Part shown: positions 53,946-62,290 of the stretch, piece by piece
Layout: each line of letters begins with the position of its first letter
Numbering within the stretch: the stretch's first letter is position 1
Assembly (NCBI RefSeq): GCF_029504655.1
Contig: NZ_JAQFIL010000001.1
Location: 1,803,001-1,867,000 of the forward strand
Length of the DNA stretch: 64,000 nucleotides
Reading direction: 5' to 3'
Source: Catalinimonas alkaloidigena
GTDB lineage: Bacteria; Bacteroidota; Bacteroidia; Cytophagales; Cyclobacteriaceae
Notes under the pieces: generated by a model
Database searches by the model: none
The model's input: only the letters and a program-made list of their open reading frames with translations
Told to the model about the DNA's origin: nothing
Position numbers and translations under genes: made by a program

Positions 53946-56174
53946 ATGCTGAGAGGCTTTATATTGATCATATCTGGCTTGCTGATGGTAGGGAGTTGTC
54001 AGCAGCCTGAGTTAGAGAGCCAAAGTTCCAGAGGACGTATAACCGGTGTGGATTGGCCTACTTATGGAGGAAATAATGCTGGAAATCGATACTCAGTTTT
54101 AGATCAGATTAACAAAGAGAATATCCATGAGCTACAATTGGCATGGACATTTGATACGGGAGAGAATAATGATCCTAATGAGCGGGCCATGAACCTGCAA
54201 TGTCAGCCTATCGTGGTAAACGGAATTTTGTATGGCACTACACCGCAGATGAAAGTTTTTGCCGTACATGCCGGCAGTGGTGAGCAGATTTGGAAATTTG
54301 ATCCCTTTGCCGATCCTGAAAAGCGGCCTCGTTACCATCCGGTACGGGGAGTCATGTATTGGGCAGATGGGGACGACCAGCGTATTTTATATACCGCGGG
54401 AGCCAGCCTGTATGCCATTAATGCCAATACGGGTGAAAAGATATTAAGCTTTGGAGAACAGGGTGAAGTGGATTTACATACTGGTTTGGGGGGAGAAGAA
54501 ACTTTGGGTTATAATGTGGCGAATTATTCTATTAGAGTCACTACGCCGGGAGTGATATACAAAGATTTACTGATCACAGGCTCCAGCGTATCAGAATCGG
54601 GGAGTGCGCTGCCAGGTTATATCCGCGCTTTCAATGTGCGCACTGGTGAGCTGGCCTGGACCTTTCATACCATACCGCTTCCCGGTGAGTTTGGCTATGA
54701 GACCTGGGCAAAAGACTCTTACAGAAAGCTGGGAGGCGCTAATTGCTGGGCAGGCATGACGCTGGATGAAGAAAGAGGAATGGTCTATGCCGGCACCGGT
54801 TCTCCCTCCGTTGATTTTTATGGAGGGGCAAGGGAAGGGGAAAACCTGTTTGCCAATTGTGTCATTGCCCTGAATGCTGAAACCGGTGAAAGAGTATGGC
54901 ATTTTCAGACCGTGCATCATGACCTCTGGGACCGGGATATTCCTTGTCCTCCCAACTTGCTGACGGTCAGGCATGACGGGAAGATGATAGATGCGGTAGC
55001 CCAGGCTACCAAAGATGGATACATTTTCTTATTTGACAGGGATACAGGCACACCCTTGTTTGAAGTAGAAGAAGTGCCCGTGCCTACCTCTCCAGCCTTA
55101 CCGGGAGAGAAGCCCTGGCCTACTCAGCCTGTTCCTACCAGGCCTGCTCCTTTCTCTGTACAGGAGCTTACTGAAGATAACCTCACGGATCGTACGCCGG
55201 AGGCACATGCCTATGCCTTAGAACGTTTTCGAAATAGCCGGCATGGTAGTAAATATATGCCGCCCAGTTTAGAGGGCAGCCTGTATTTTGCCTTTGGAGG
55301 AGGAGCAGAGTGGGGAGGCAATGCGGCCGACCCACAGGGCATTTTGTATCAGAACGCCAACAATATGCTGTGGTGGCTTAAAATGAAAGAGGTAGAGGCA
55401 CAGGAAGTTTCAGCCAAACTATCCAAAGGAGCTTCACTGTATAATGTCAATTGTGCTACCTGCCATGGTGCGATTGATAAAGGTAATTCTCAAAACTCTC
55501 AGGGGCAGGCCTATCCGGCACTGGTTGATGTCGGTAAGCGGATGAGTCGAGCGCAAATCAGTACTATCTTAGAAAGTGGAAGAGGGAGGATGCCCTCTTT
55601 TCAACATCTGCCTAAAGAAGATCGGGATGCTATTGTTCGCTATTTGTTTCAGCCCGAAACGGATGCAGAACCGGTGGTAGACATTCATAATACAAAAGCG
55701 GAAGCATCTCATCAGGGTGGAGAGGATTTTCCATATATGCCGCCTTATGTCAACAATGGTCATGTGCAGTTTCGTGATCAGGAGAACTATCCTGCCGTTG
55801 AGCCTCCCTGGGGCACTTTGAGTGCTATTGATTTAAACTCTGGTGAGTACAAATGGCAGGTGCCGCTGGGTGAGTATCCAGAATTAAGCGAAAAGGGGCT
55901 AGCGCCTACCGGCACAGAAAATCATGGTGGACCCATCGTTACCGCCGGGGGGCTGCTTTTTATTGCCGCTACCTACGATGAGCATCTGAGGGCTTTTGAT
56001 ACCTCCACCGGAGAAGTGGTATGGAAATACAAATTGCCTGCTGGTGGCTTTGCTACTCCCATTACCTATATGGTAGATGGAAGACAATACATTGTAATCG
56101 CTGCCGGAGGCACACGTTATGATTTAAAACCGGGAGGCTCGTACGTGGCTTTTGCTTTACCTGAAAATAAATGA
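53946..56174 (+). CDS. Quinoprotein dehydrogenase with inserted cytochrome c domain, lipoprotein
   Basis: The product has 742 residues. A lipobox VGSC lies near residue 18. The eight-bladed PQQ-type propeller opens with DWPTYGGNNAGNRYSVLDQI and NIHELQLAWTFDTGE, and includes QCQPIVVNGILYGTT, VFAVHAGSGEQIWKFDP, AGMTLDEERGMVYAGTGSPS, HFQTVHHDLWDRDIPCPP and TKDGYIFLFDRDTG. Near 500-580 a class I cytochrome c is inserted (YNVNCATCHG, haem motif C-A-T-C-H, Met in RGRMPSF). The last blades follow (LSAIDLNSGEYKWQVPLG, LFIAATYDEHLRAFDTSTGE). It resembles membrane-type glucose dehydrogenases without their membrane helices. It would oxidise sugars in the periplasm and pass electrons to the respiratory chain. 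Confidence 0.92.
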   Translation: MLRGFILIISGLLMVGSCQQPELESQSSRGRITGVDWPTYGGNNAGNRYSVLDQINKENIHELQLAWTFDTGENNDPNERAMNLQCQPIVVNGILYGTTPQMKVFAVHAGSGEQIWKFDPFADPEKRPRYHPVRGVMYWADGDDQRILYTAGASLYAINANTGEKILSFGEQGEVDLHTGLGGEETLGYNVANYSIRVTTPGVIYKDLLITGSSVSESGSALPGYIRAFNVRTGELAWTFHTIPLPGEFGYETWAKDSYRKLGGANCWAGMTLDEERGMVYAGTGSPSVDFYGGAREGENLFANCVIALNAETGERVWHFQTVHHDLWDRDIPCPPNLLTVRHDGKMIDAVAQATKDGYIFLFDRDTGTPLFEVEEVPVPTSPALPGEKPWPTQPVPTRPAPFSVQELTEDNLTDRTPEAHAYALERFRNSRHGSKYMPPSLEGSLYFAFGGGAEWGGNAADPQGILYQNANNMLWWLKMKEVEAQEVSAKLSKGASLYNVNCATCHGAIDKGNSQNSQGQAYPALVDVGKRMSRAQISTILESGRGRMPSFQHLPKEDRDAIVRYLFQPETDAEPVVDIHNTKAEASHQGGEDFPYMPPYVNNGHVQFRDQENYPAVEPPWGTLSAIDLNSGEYKWQVPLGEYPELSEKGLAPTGTENHGGPIVTAGGLLFIAATYDEHLRAFDTSTGEVVWKYKLPAGGFATPITYMVDGRQYIVIAAGGTRYDLKPGGSYVAFALPENK

Positions 56175-56287
56175 AAACATTTTATGAGCATGTGACTATA
56201 AAGTAGCACGAAAAACTGTGAACAGTTTAGACTAATGACTATATTTCTAATCCCTCACCATATCAGCTCTACGGTGCTGAAACACAT

Positions 56288-58276
56288 ATGAGGGGTATTT
56301 CCAAAAGTTTATGTCAATTCATTACCGTGTCTGCACAAGGACGTTCAAATTTTAATCCACTATTGTCTGGAACACAAATGGCAGTATTTAAGATAATGGC
56401 CATGCTGCTGCCATTATTGCTGCTGGTTTTGTTCGAAATAGGGCTGAGATGGGCTGGATATGGCGTGAATATGGATCTATTCGTAGAAGAGGCCAGGCAA
56501 CCTGGCTTTTGGGTGATGAACGAGCATGTATCTAAGAAGTATTTTACACAAGAGGAGAATGCCACCATTGGTAATTTTGAGAAGTTCAAAAAGCTTAAAG
56601 ATGAGCATACATTTAGAATATTCGTGCTGGGTGAGTCCACCACCATAGGCTACCCCTACATGCACAATGGCTCTTTTCATCGCTGGCTGCAATACCGGCT
56701 CATGCACACCTATCCTGATACTAATTTTGAAGTGATCAACCTTTCTTTAACGGCTGTCAACTCCTATACAGTACAGGACTTTGCCAAACAATTACATGCT
56801 CAGGATCCCGATCTGGTTTTAATTTACTGTGGTCATAATGAATATTATGGTGCATTGGGTGTAGGCTCTACCAGCTATTTTGGGAGTCATCCTTCTCTGA
56901 TCAGGACGATCATAGACCTGAGAGAATTTCGTCTGGTACAGTTACTGACCAACTTTGTGTCTAAGGTGAGAAGTAGTAGCTTAAAGTCTACAGTGCAGCC
57001 GGATCTACAGGAAAACCTGATGAAAAGAATGGCATTAGAACAGCAGATTTCCTATGACTCTGATACTTATTCAAAAGGAATAGAACAGTTTGAAAGTAAT
57101 CTGATAGAAACATTGAATGCATTAGAGGAATACGATATTCCTGTTCTGATCAGTAATCTGGTGAGTAATGAGAAAGACTTAGCGCCCTTTATCAGTGACA
57201 CCACTGACAGCCATTTTTCTGCCAATGAACAATACATTCAGGCACAAGAAGCTTACCAGCAGGAAGATTTCGCGAAAGCCAAAGCGCTTTTTATCCGGGC
57301 TAAAGCGCTGGATATGTTGCGTTTCAGGGCTCCTGAAGAGATGAATGAAATTATCCGGAAGCAGGCAGACTCTTTTCCCCATGTAAGCCTGGTAGATTCC
57401 AAAGCCGTATTTGAAGCCCGTTCCCCTCACGGCATCCTGGGACAGGAAACTTTGCTGGAGCATGTGCATCCCAATTTGATGGGCTACGCCCTGCTCTCTG
57501 AAGCTTTTTACCAAAGTATGGTGCAGCAAAAACTTTTACCGGCTGAATCAGCAAATGAGATGACATTTGAAACATTAAGGAAGCAAATGCCCGTGACGAT
57601 TGTAGACTCTTTAAAAGGAGCATATGAAATTATGATGTTGAAGGAAGGCTGGCCCTTTCATGAGCCTATCACCGAAGAGATCAATGTAAAGCGGTCTTTT
57701 GAGACGCAACTGGCCGGAGGGCTGTCAGTAAAGCAGATTGGCTGGGAGGAAGCCATGCAGCAGTTGTATCAGTACTATCTTAAGGCAGAGCGGGTAGAAG
57801 ATGCCCTGAAAGTGTCGGAAGCTCTGCTATTGGAAAGACCTTACCAGACAGATTTGTATAAGCAGGCAGCCCACTTATGTATGATGGTAAAAGATCAAAA
57901 CAGAAGTGTTTTTTACCTCAGGAAAGCTTTTGAACAAAAAGCGGAGTTTGCTACTGCACAAAGCCTGTTTATCACTTTACTCAAGCTTGACCAACCCAAA
58001 GAGGCCTTAAGCTATCTGAATTTCGCAGTCTCTGAACAACCTTCTAATCTGAGTTTGTCAGACCTGCAAATGTGGGTGAAGCAGGTGATTCAGTTGAAAG
58101 ACAAATACCAGCAGCAGCCTGCGGATGTGAGGCTGGCGAATCAAATTGCTGCCACCTATTTAAAGTTTGCCAATACTTCTGCTGCGGCAATTTATGTGGA
58201 AAAATCCCTTAAATTAGCACAGAACAACCCGACCGCAACGGCTCTTCAGGAACAGATTCAGGCGATAAATAATTGA
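56288..58276 (+). CDS. SGNH/GDSL-type hydrolase-like protein with TPR C-terminus
   Basis: The product has up to 662 residues; ATG 56378 (MAVFKIMAMLLPL) is a plausible alternative start that places the single membrane helix (about 35-54 of the long form) at the N-terminus. The SGNH part has IFVLGESTTIGYPY with the nucleophile Ser, LVLIYCGHNEYYGA with the Asn position, and the late HVHPNLMGYALL with the catalytic His. The C-terminal 200 residues form TPR-like helices (YYLKAERVEDALKVSEALLL, LITLL-type pairs). It lies four bases before the SxtJ-like gene. Such hydrolases accompany SxtJ and carbamoyltransferase genes, where they may act on a secreted or surface glycan. The substrate is unknown. 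Confidence 0.85.
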   Translation: MRGISKSLCQFITVSAQGRSNFNPLLSGTQMAVFKIMAMLLPLLLLVLFEIGLRWAGYGVNMDLFVEEARQPGFWVMNEHVSKKYFTQEENATIGNFEKFKKLKDEHTFRIFVLGESTTIGYPYMHNGSFHRWLQYRLMHTYPDTNFEVINLSLTAVNSYTVQDFAKQLHAQDPDLVLIYCGHNEYYGALGVGSTSYFGSHPSLIRTIIDLREFRLVQLLTNFVSKVRSSSLKSTVQPDLQENLMKRMALEQQISYDSDTYSKGIEQFESNLIETLNALEEYDIPVLISNLVSNEKDLAPFISDTTDSHFSANEQYIQAQEAYQQEDFAKAKALFIRAKALDMLRFRAPEEMNEIIRKQADSFPHVSLVDSKAVFEARSPHGILGQETLLEHVHPNLMGYALLSEAFYQSMVQQKLLPAESANEMTFETLRKQMPVTIVDSLKGAYEIMMLKEGWPFHEPITEEINVKRSFETQLAGGLSVKQIGWEEAMQQLYQYYLKAERVEDALKVSEALLLERPYQTDLYKQAAHLCMMVKDQNRSVFYLRKAFEQKAEFATAQSLFITLLKLDQPKEALSYLNFAVSEQPSNLSLSDLQMWVKQVIQLKDKYQQQPADVRLANQIAATYLKFANTSAAAIYVEKSLKLAQNNPTATALQEQIQAINN

Positions 58277-58280
58277 GCAT

Positions 58281-58700
58281 ATGCGATTGTATACTAACAT
58301 CAAAACATACTTTTTAGACCTCGTGACAGAAGTTGGACCCAAGAAGCAGAAAGAGAGCGGAATGATTATCATATTGGCTTGTCTGATCATGGGCTTTTTC
58401 TATACACCCGATGTATGGATACGGATCGCTTTGTCGGTTACCCTGATCACCTTGCTCTGGCCCGGATTTTTTTATCCATTCACCTGGCTCTGGTTTTTAC
58501 TGGCAAAAATCTTGTCAAAATTAACTTCTACAGTAATTCTAACAATCCTTTTTGTATGTCTGTTGCTACCCGTTGGACTGATCAGAAAGTGGCTGAAGAA
58601 AGATAGTTTACAACTGCGTGATTTTAAAAAAAGTAAACAGTCAGTATTTGTACACCGTGGGCATCAATTTGAGACATCTGACCTAAAACATCCTTTTTAA
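58281..58700 (+). CDS. SxtJ-family membrane protein
   Basis: The product has 139 residues with three hydrophobic segments at about 30-45, 48-78 and 80-105 (MIIILACLIMGFFYTPDVWI, IALSVTLITLLWPGFFYPFT, VILTILFVCLLLPVGLI). The C-terminal tail is basic (RKWLKKDSLQLRDFKKSKQS). Length and position directly before a DUF5989-like gene and a carbamoyltransferase match the SxtJ family, named from saxitoxin clusters but widespread elsewhere. Its role is not known; a helper of carbamoyl or glycan transfer at the membrane is assumed. Confidence 0.82.
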   Translation: MRLYTNIKTYFLDLVTEVGPKKQKESGMIIILACLIMGFFYTPDVWIRIALSVTLITLLWPGFFYPFTWLWFLLAKILSKLTSTVILTILFVCLLLPVGLIRKWLKKDSLQLRDFKKSKQSVFVHRGHQFETSDLKHPF

Positions 58701-58712
58701 CTGATATTGACT

Positions 58713-58862
58713 ATGGAAATAATAAGAGAATTCTGGATGTTCCTGAAGATCCGAAAAAAATTCTGGCTACTTCCCCTGATCCTTTCACTCCTGATCTTGG
58801 GAGCACTAAGCGTGGTGAGCAGTGGCTCGGCCCTGGCTCCTTTTATTTACTCTATTTTTTAG
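58713..58862 (+). CDS. DUF5989-like small membrane protein
   Basis: The product has 49 residues. An amphipathic start (MEIIREFWMFLKIRKKFW) is followed by a hydrophobic helix (LLPLILSLLILGALSVVS) and an end ALAPFIYSIF. The size, the FLKIRKKFWLLP motif and the placement between SxtJ and carbamoyltransferase genes fit the DUF5989 family. The stop TAG ends directly before the ATG of the carbamoyltransferase (58863), so the genes are coupled. It is too short for most automatic gene calls. Confidence 0.85.
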   Translation: MEIIREFWMFLKIRKKFWLLPLILSLLILGALSVVSSGSALAPFIYSIF

Positions 58863-60671
58863 ATGAGCAAGATTATCCTGGGTATTTCTGCATTTTACCA
58901 CGATAGCGCTGCGGCGCTCTTAGTGGATGGGGAGATTATTGCGGCAGCTCAGGAAGAAAGATTTAGCCGGAAGAAGCATGATGCGAGTTTTCCTATCCAT
59001 GCGATCCGTTATGTATTGGAAGAAGCTGGTGTGCGCCTGGATGAAGTTTCTAAGGTAGTATTTTATGATAAACCCTGGCTGAAATTTGAACGCCTGCTGG
59101 AAACTTACCATGCTTTTGCTCCTTCTGGCTTGCTCAGTTTTCTAAAAGCCATGCCAGTATGGATCAAAGATAAGCTCTTTATGAAGCAGCATATCAGGAA
59201 GCAACTTAACAAAATCGCTCCTTGCGTTCCTCCCATATTATTTTCAGAGCATCATCTATCCCATGCTGCCAGTGCTTTTTATCCATCTCCTTTTCAGGAA
59301 GCAGCGATACTGACCATTGATGGAGTAGGTGAGTGGGCTACTACGACCATCGGGCATGGTCAGGGAGATTCTATCAAAATTATCAAAGAATTACACTTCC
59401 CTCACTCCCTGGGGCTTCTGTATGCTGCCTTTACCTACTTTTTGGGTTTTGAGGTAAATGGAGGAGAGTATAAATTAATGGGGCTGGCTTCTTATGGGAA
59501 TCCTGAAGCTCCTCAGACCCAAGAGTTTGTTGACAAAATACTTACCCATCTGGTAGATATAAGAGAAGATGGCTCGCTGCTTTTGAACATGGCTTACTTT
59601 GCATATGCCACCGGACTTCGTATGATTCATACCCCAGAATGGAAGCGGCTTTTCGGCATTGCCCCGCGACAGGCTGATGAGGAGATATTGCAGGTCCATA
59701 TGAATCTGAGTAAGGCTATTCAAATTGTTACTGAGCGCGTGATCATACAACTGGCCAAAACTACCCGTAAAATTACCCAATGTGATCATCTGGTGATGGC
59801 AGGTGGGGTAGCGCTTAATTGCGTGGCCAATGCTAAGCTACTGAATGCGGGAATATTTGAAAAAATATGGATTCAGCCTGCCGCTGGGGATGCCGGAGGA
59901 GCCTTAGGAGCAGCCTATGCTGCCTGGCATATTTTTGAAAATGAGCCCAGAAAAGTCAGTGCTACTGGAGATGCGATGCAGGGAGCATATCTGGGCCCTG
60001 AATTTTCATATCGTAAAATTTACACAAGTCTCCGTAAGCATCAGCTCACTTATCAATACTTTGAGAACTTTGATGAGCTCGTAAAAATATGTGCGCAAAA
60101 AATAGCCAATGGAAAAGTAATAGGATGGTTTCAGGGTAGAATGGAGTTTGGTCCCCGGGCTCTTGGCAATAGAAGTATTCTGGGCGATGCCCGAAATCCG
60201 GATATGCAGAGAAGGGTGAATGTGAAGATTAAATTTCGTGAGAGTTTCAGACCTTTTGCTCCGGCAGTTTTGAAAGAAGATGTGTTTGAATATTTTGATT
60301 TTACAGGTGACTCGCCCTATATGCTAATTACGGCACCCCTTTTATATAACAGAAGAATGCCAGAACCGGATAATTACCCTGCACTAAACCTGTATGAGCG
60401 ACTTTATCACTGTCGCTCAGAACTGCCGGCAATAACACATATCGACTATTCTGCACGGCTACAAACTGTTTGTCAGCAGTCAAATAAAAAGCTTTATTCG
60501 CTTCTTCAGGCATTTAAAGAGATTAGTGGGTATGGGCTAGTTGTTAATACCTCTTTCAATATTAAAGATGAGCCTATTGTATGCAGCCCTGAGGATGCCG
60601 TGCGCTGCTATCAGCGCACGGACATGGATTGCCTGGTGATGGAGAATTTTCTGCTTGAGAAGAAAACTTAG
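58863..60671 (+). CDS. NodU/CmcH-family carbamoyltransferase
   Basis: The product has 602 residues, the family length. The N-terminal Kae1/ASKHA-like domain begins ILGISAFYHDSAAALLVDG and AAQEERFSRKKHD, with the metal-binding HHLSHAASAFYPS near 128 and LTIDGVGEWAT. Then come VMAGGVALNCVANAKLL and PAAGDAGGALGAAY. The YrdC-like C-terminal domain has GRMEFGPRALGNRSILGDAR, NTSFNIKDEPIVCSPEDA and the end MDCLVMENFLLEKK. It uses carbamoyl phosphate and ATP to carbamoylate a hydroxyl group, in known cases on Nod factors, antibiotics or toxins. Here the acceptor is unknown; a surface or secreted glycan is likely from the SGNH partner. Confidence 0.94.
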   Translation: MSKIILGISAFYHDSAAALLVDGEIIAAAQEERFSRKKHDASFPIHAIRYVLEEAGVRLDEVSKVVFYDKPWLKFERLLETYHAFAPSGLLSFLKAMPVWIKDKLFMKQHIRKQLNKIAPCVPPILFSEHHLSHAASAFYPSPFQEAAILTIDGVGEWATTTIGHGQGDSIKIIKELHFPHSLGLLYAAFTYFLGFEVNGGEYKLMGLASYGNPEAPQTQEFVDKILTHLVDIREDGSLLLNMAYFAYATGLRMIHTPEWKRLFGIAPRQADEEILQVHMNLSKAIQIVTERVIIQLAKTTRKITQCDHLVMAGGVALNCVANAKLLNAGIFEKIWIQPAAGDAGGALGAAYAAWHIFENEPRKVSATGDAMQGAYLGPEFSYRKIYTSLRKHQLTYQYFENFDELVKICAQKIANGKVIGWFQGRMEFGPRALGNRSILGDARNPDMQRRVNVKIKFRESFRPFAPAVLKEDVFEYFDFTGDSPYMLITAPLLYNRRMPEPDNYPALNLYERLYHCRSELPAITHIDYSARLQTVCQQSNKKLYSLLQAFKEISGYGLVVNTSFNIKDEPIVCSPEDAVRCYQRTDMDCLVMENFLLEKKT

Positions 60672-60812
60672 ATAATCAACTGACCTCAAAATTTTATTTA
60701 TCTGATTTAGGAAAACGCATTATGCTAAGATTAGCTTGTCCTTAATAAGATAGGGAAATACGGGTTCATATTTAAGCTAGAGGGAAAGTATGGTTAAAAC
60801 GAAAATCTATAT

Positions 60813-62207
60813 TTATAATGCTTTTCCCACTTCTTCAGCCAATTGCTGCATCTTACTTCTTATCTCACTCACCATTTCAGGCATTTCATCAGCCCTATTG
60901 TACTTTTCTCCCGAATCAACTTCTACATTGAAAAGCTCAGTAGTACCATTCATTTCTCTTAGTTTCCAGGAGCCAACACGCATGGCCTGAAGGTTATTGA
61001 TAAAATAGGCAAATTCTTTTCTTGGAGATTCATCCGTCTCTCCCAACAGATAGGGGGTGATGTCATGACCATCTACTTTATGTTCAGGAGGAGTGCCTCC
61101 GCCCAGGCTTAAAAAAGTGCGGTACATGTCCAGGTTAGCCACCAACTGATCCGATACCTGAGCAGGCTGAATTGTGCCCGGCCAGCAGATGATGGCAGGG
61201 ACCCGGGTGCCGCCTTCATAGGTAGTATGTTTATAGCCCCTGAGCGGGCCTACCGTTCCCACATGCCAGGGTTTATTACCGGCTCCTCGCTTTTCCCAGT
61301 TACTACCTTCCGGAGTAGTAGGAATTTCAAACATACGATCGGGAGCATTTTGCCAGGGGCCATTGTCGGAGGCAAAGAAAATGATTGTGTTTTCGGACAA
61401 GCCTTTCTCTTCCAGCGTTTTACGAATCTGGCCCACACTCCAGTCTATGGTTTGGATGACATCACCATAAAGCCCTGCTTTTGACTGCCCAAAGAATTCA
61501 CGGGTGGTATGGATAGGCAAGTGAGGCATGTTATAAGCCAGATAAAAGAAAAATGGCTTTGCTTCAGTATGCTGCTCATTGATAAAGCGAATGGCTTCAG
61601 CCGTATATTTAACGGTAAGAGAATCCTGATTGACCGGATATTCTGCCACAGTAGTGTCTCTGTACATTACCAGGGGTTCATCCGTCTGCACATAGGGTTT
61701 GATATAATCATTGGAGTAGGGAAGTCCCAGCCAGCTGTCAAAGCCATGATTGGTAGGGAGAAACTTTTTTTCTTTATAGCCCAGATGCCACTTACCCGCC
61801 ATTCCTGTATTGTAACCAGCGGCTTTCAACCCTTCTGCCAGCGTAAGTTCTTCATCGGGTAAACCTCCGGTTCCATCTGCACCAGTTCCTCCATTGAGGT
61901 TAACGCGAGCCATATAGCGACCTGTAAGAAGTTCAACACGAGAGGGGACACACCAGGGAGCGGCTTCGTAGGAGGTAAAGCGAATTCCTTCAGATGCCAT
62001 GGCATCCAGGTGGGGAGTATGAATGACCGGATTGCCGTAACTGCTCAGATCCCCATAGCCTAAATCATCGGCAAGAAGTATGATAATGTTAGGGGAGAGC
62101 TGAGAGGTGCCCGGTTGCTGTACAGACTGATTATCAGTTTCTCTTTGTGACTCGCCGCATTGGCTGAAAAGAAAGAGTATACTTAATAAATAAAAATAGC
62201 TTTTCAT
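60813..62207 (-). CDS. Arylsulfatase-type sulfatase, lipoprotein
   Basis: The product has 464 residues. A lipobox LFSQC lies near residue 17. The active-site beginning NIIILLADDLGYGDLS carries the metal-binding Asp pair. The sulfatase signature is CVPSRVELLTGRYMAR, whose Cys (in C-x-P-S-R) would be converted to formylglycine. Later motifs are GMAGKWHLGY, FFFYLAYNMPHLPIH and IIFFASDNGPW. It is probably a surface or periplasmic enzyme that removes sulfate from a glycan. It lies downstream of the SusD at 62291 on the same strand with an 83-base gap, so it belongs to the SusCD locus at the right window edge, which may handle a sulfated marine polysaccharide. Confidence 0.94.
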   Translation of the reverse strand: MKSYFYLLSILFLFSQCGESQRETDNQSVQQPGTSQLSPNIIILLADDLGYGDLSSYGNPVIHTPHLDAMASEGIRFTSYEAAPWCVPSRVELLTGRYMARVNLNGGTGADGTGGLPDEELTLAEGLKAAGYNTGMAGKWHLGYKEKKFLPTNHGFDSWLGLPYSNDYIKPYVQTDEPLVMYRDTTVAEYPVNQDSLTVKYTAEAIRFINEQHTEAKPFFFYLAYNMPHLPIHTTREFFGQSKAGLYGDVIQTIDWSVGQIRKTLEEKGLSENTIIFFASDNGPWQNAPDRMFEIPTTPEGSNWEKRGAGNKPWHVGTVGPLRGYKHTTYEGGTRVPAIICWPGTIQPAQVSDQLVANLDMYRTFLSLGGGTPPEHKVDGHDITPYLLGETDESPRKEFAYFINNLQAMRVGSWKLREMNGTTELFNVEVDSGEKYNRADEMPEMVSEIRSKMQQLAEEVGKAL

Positions 62208-62290
62208 ATGAATAGTAGTATGTGTAGAAAGAAGAATGGAATACTTTAAGGCATTCCATTCAATTTGTATTGAACTGAATTTAATTGCTA

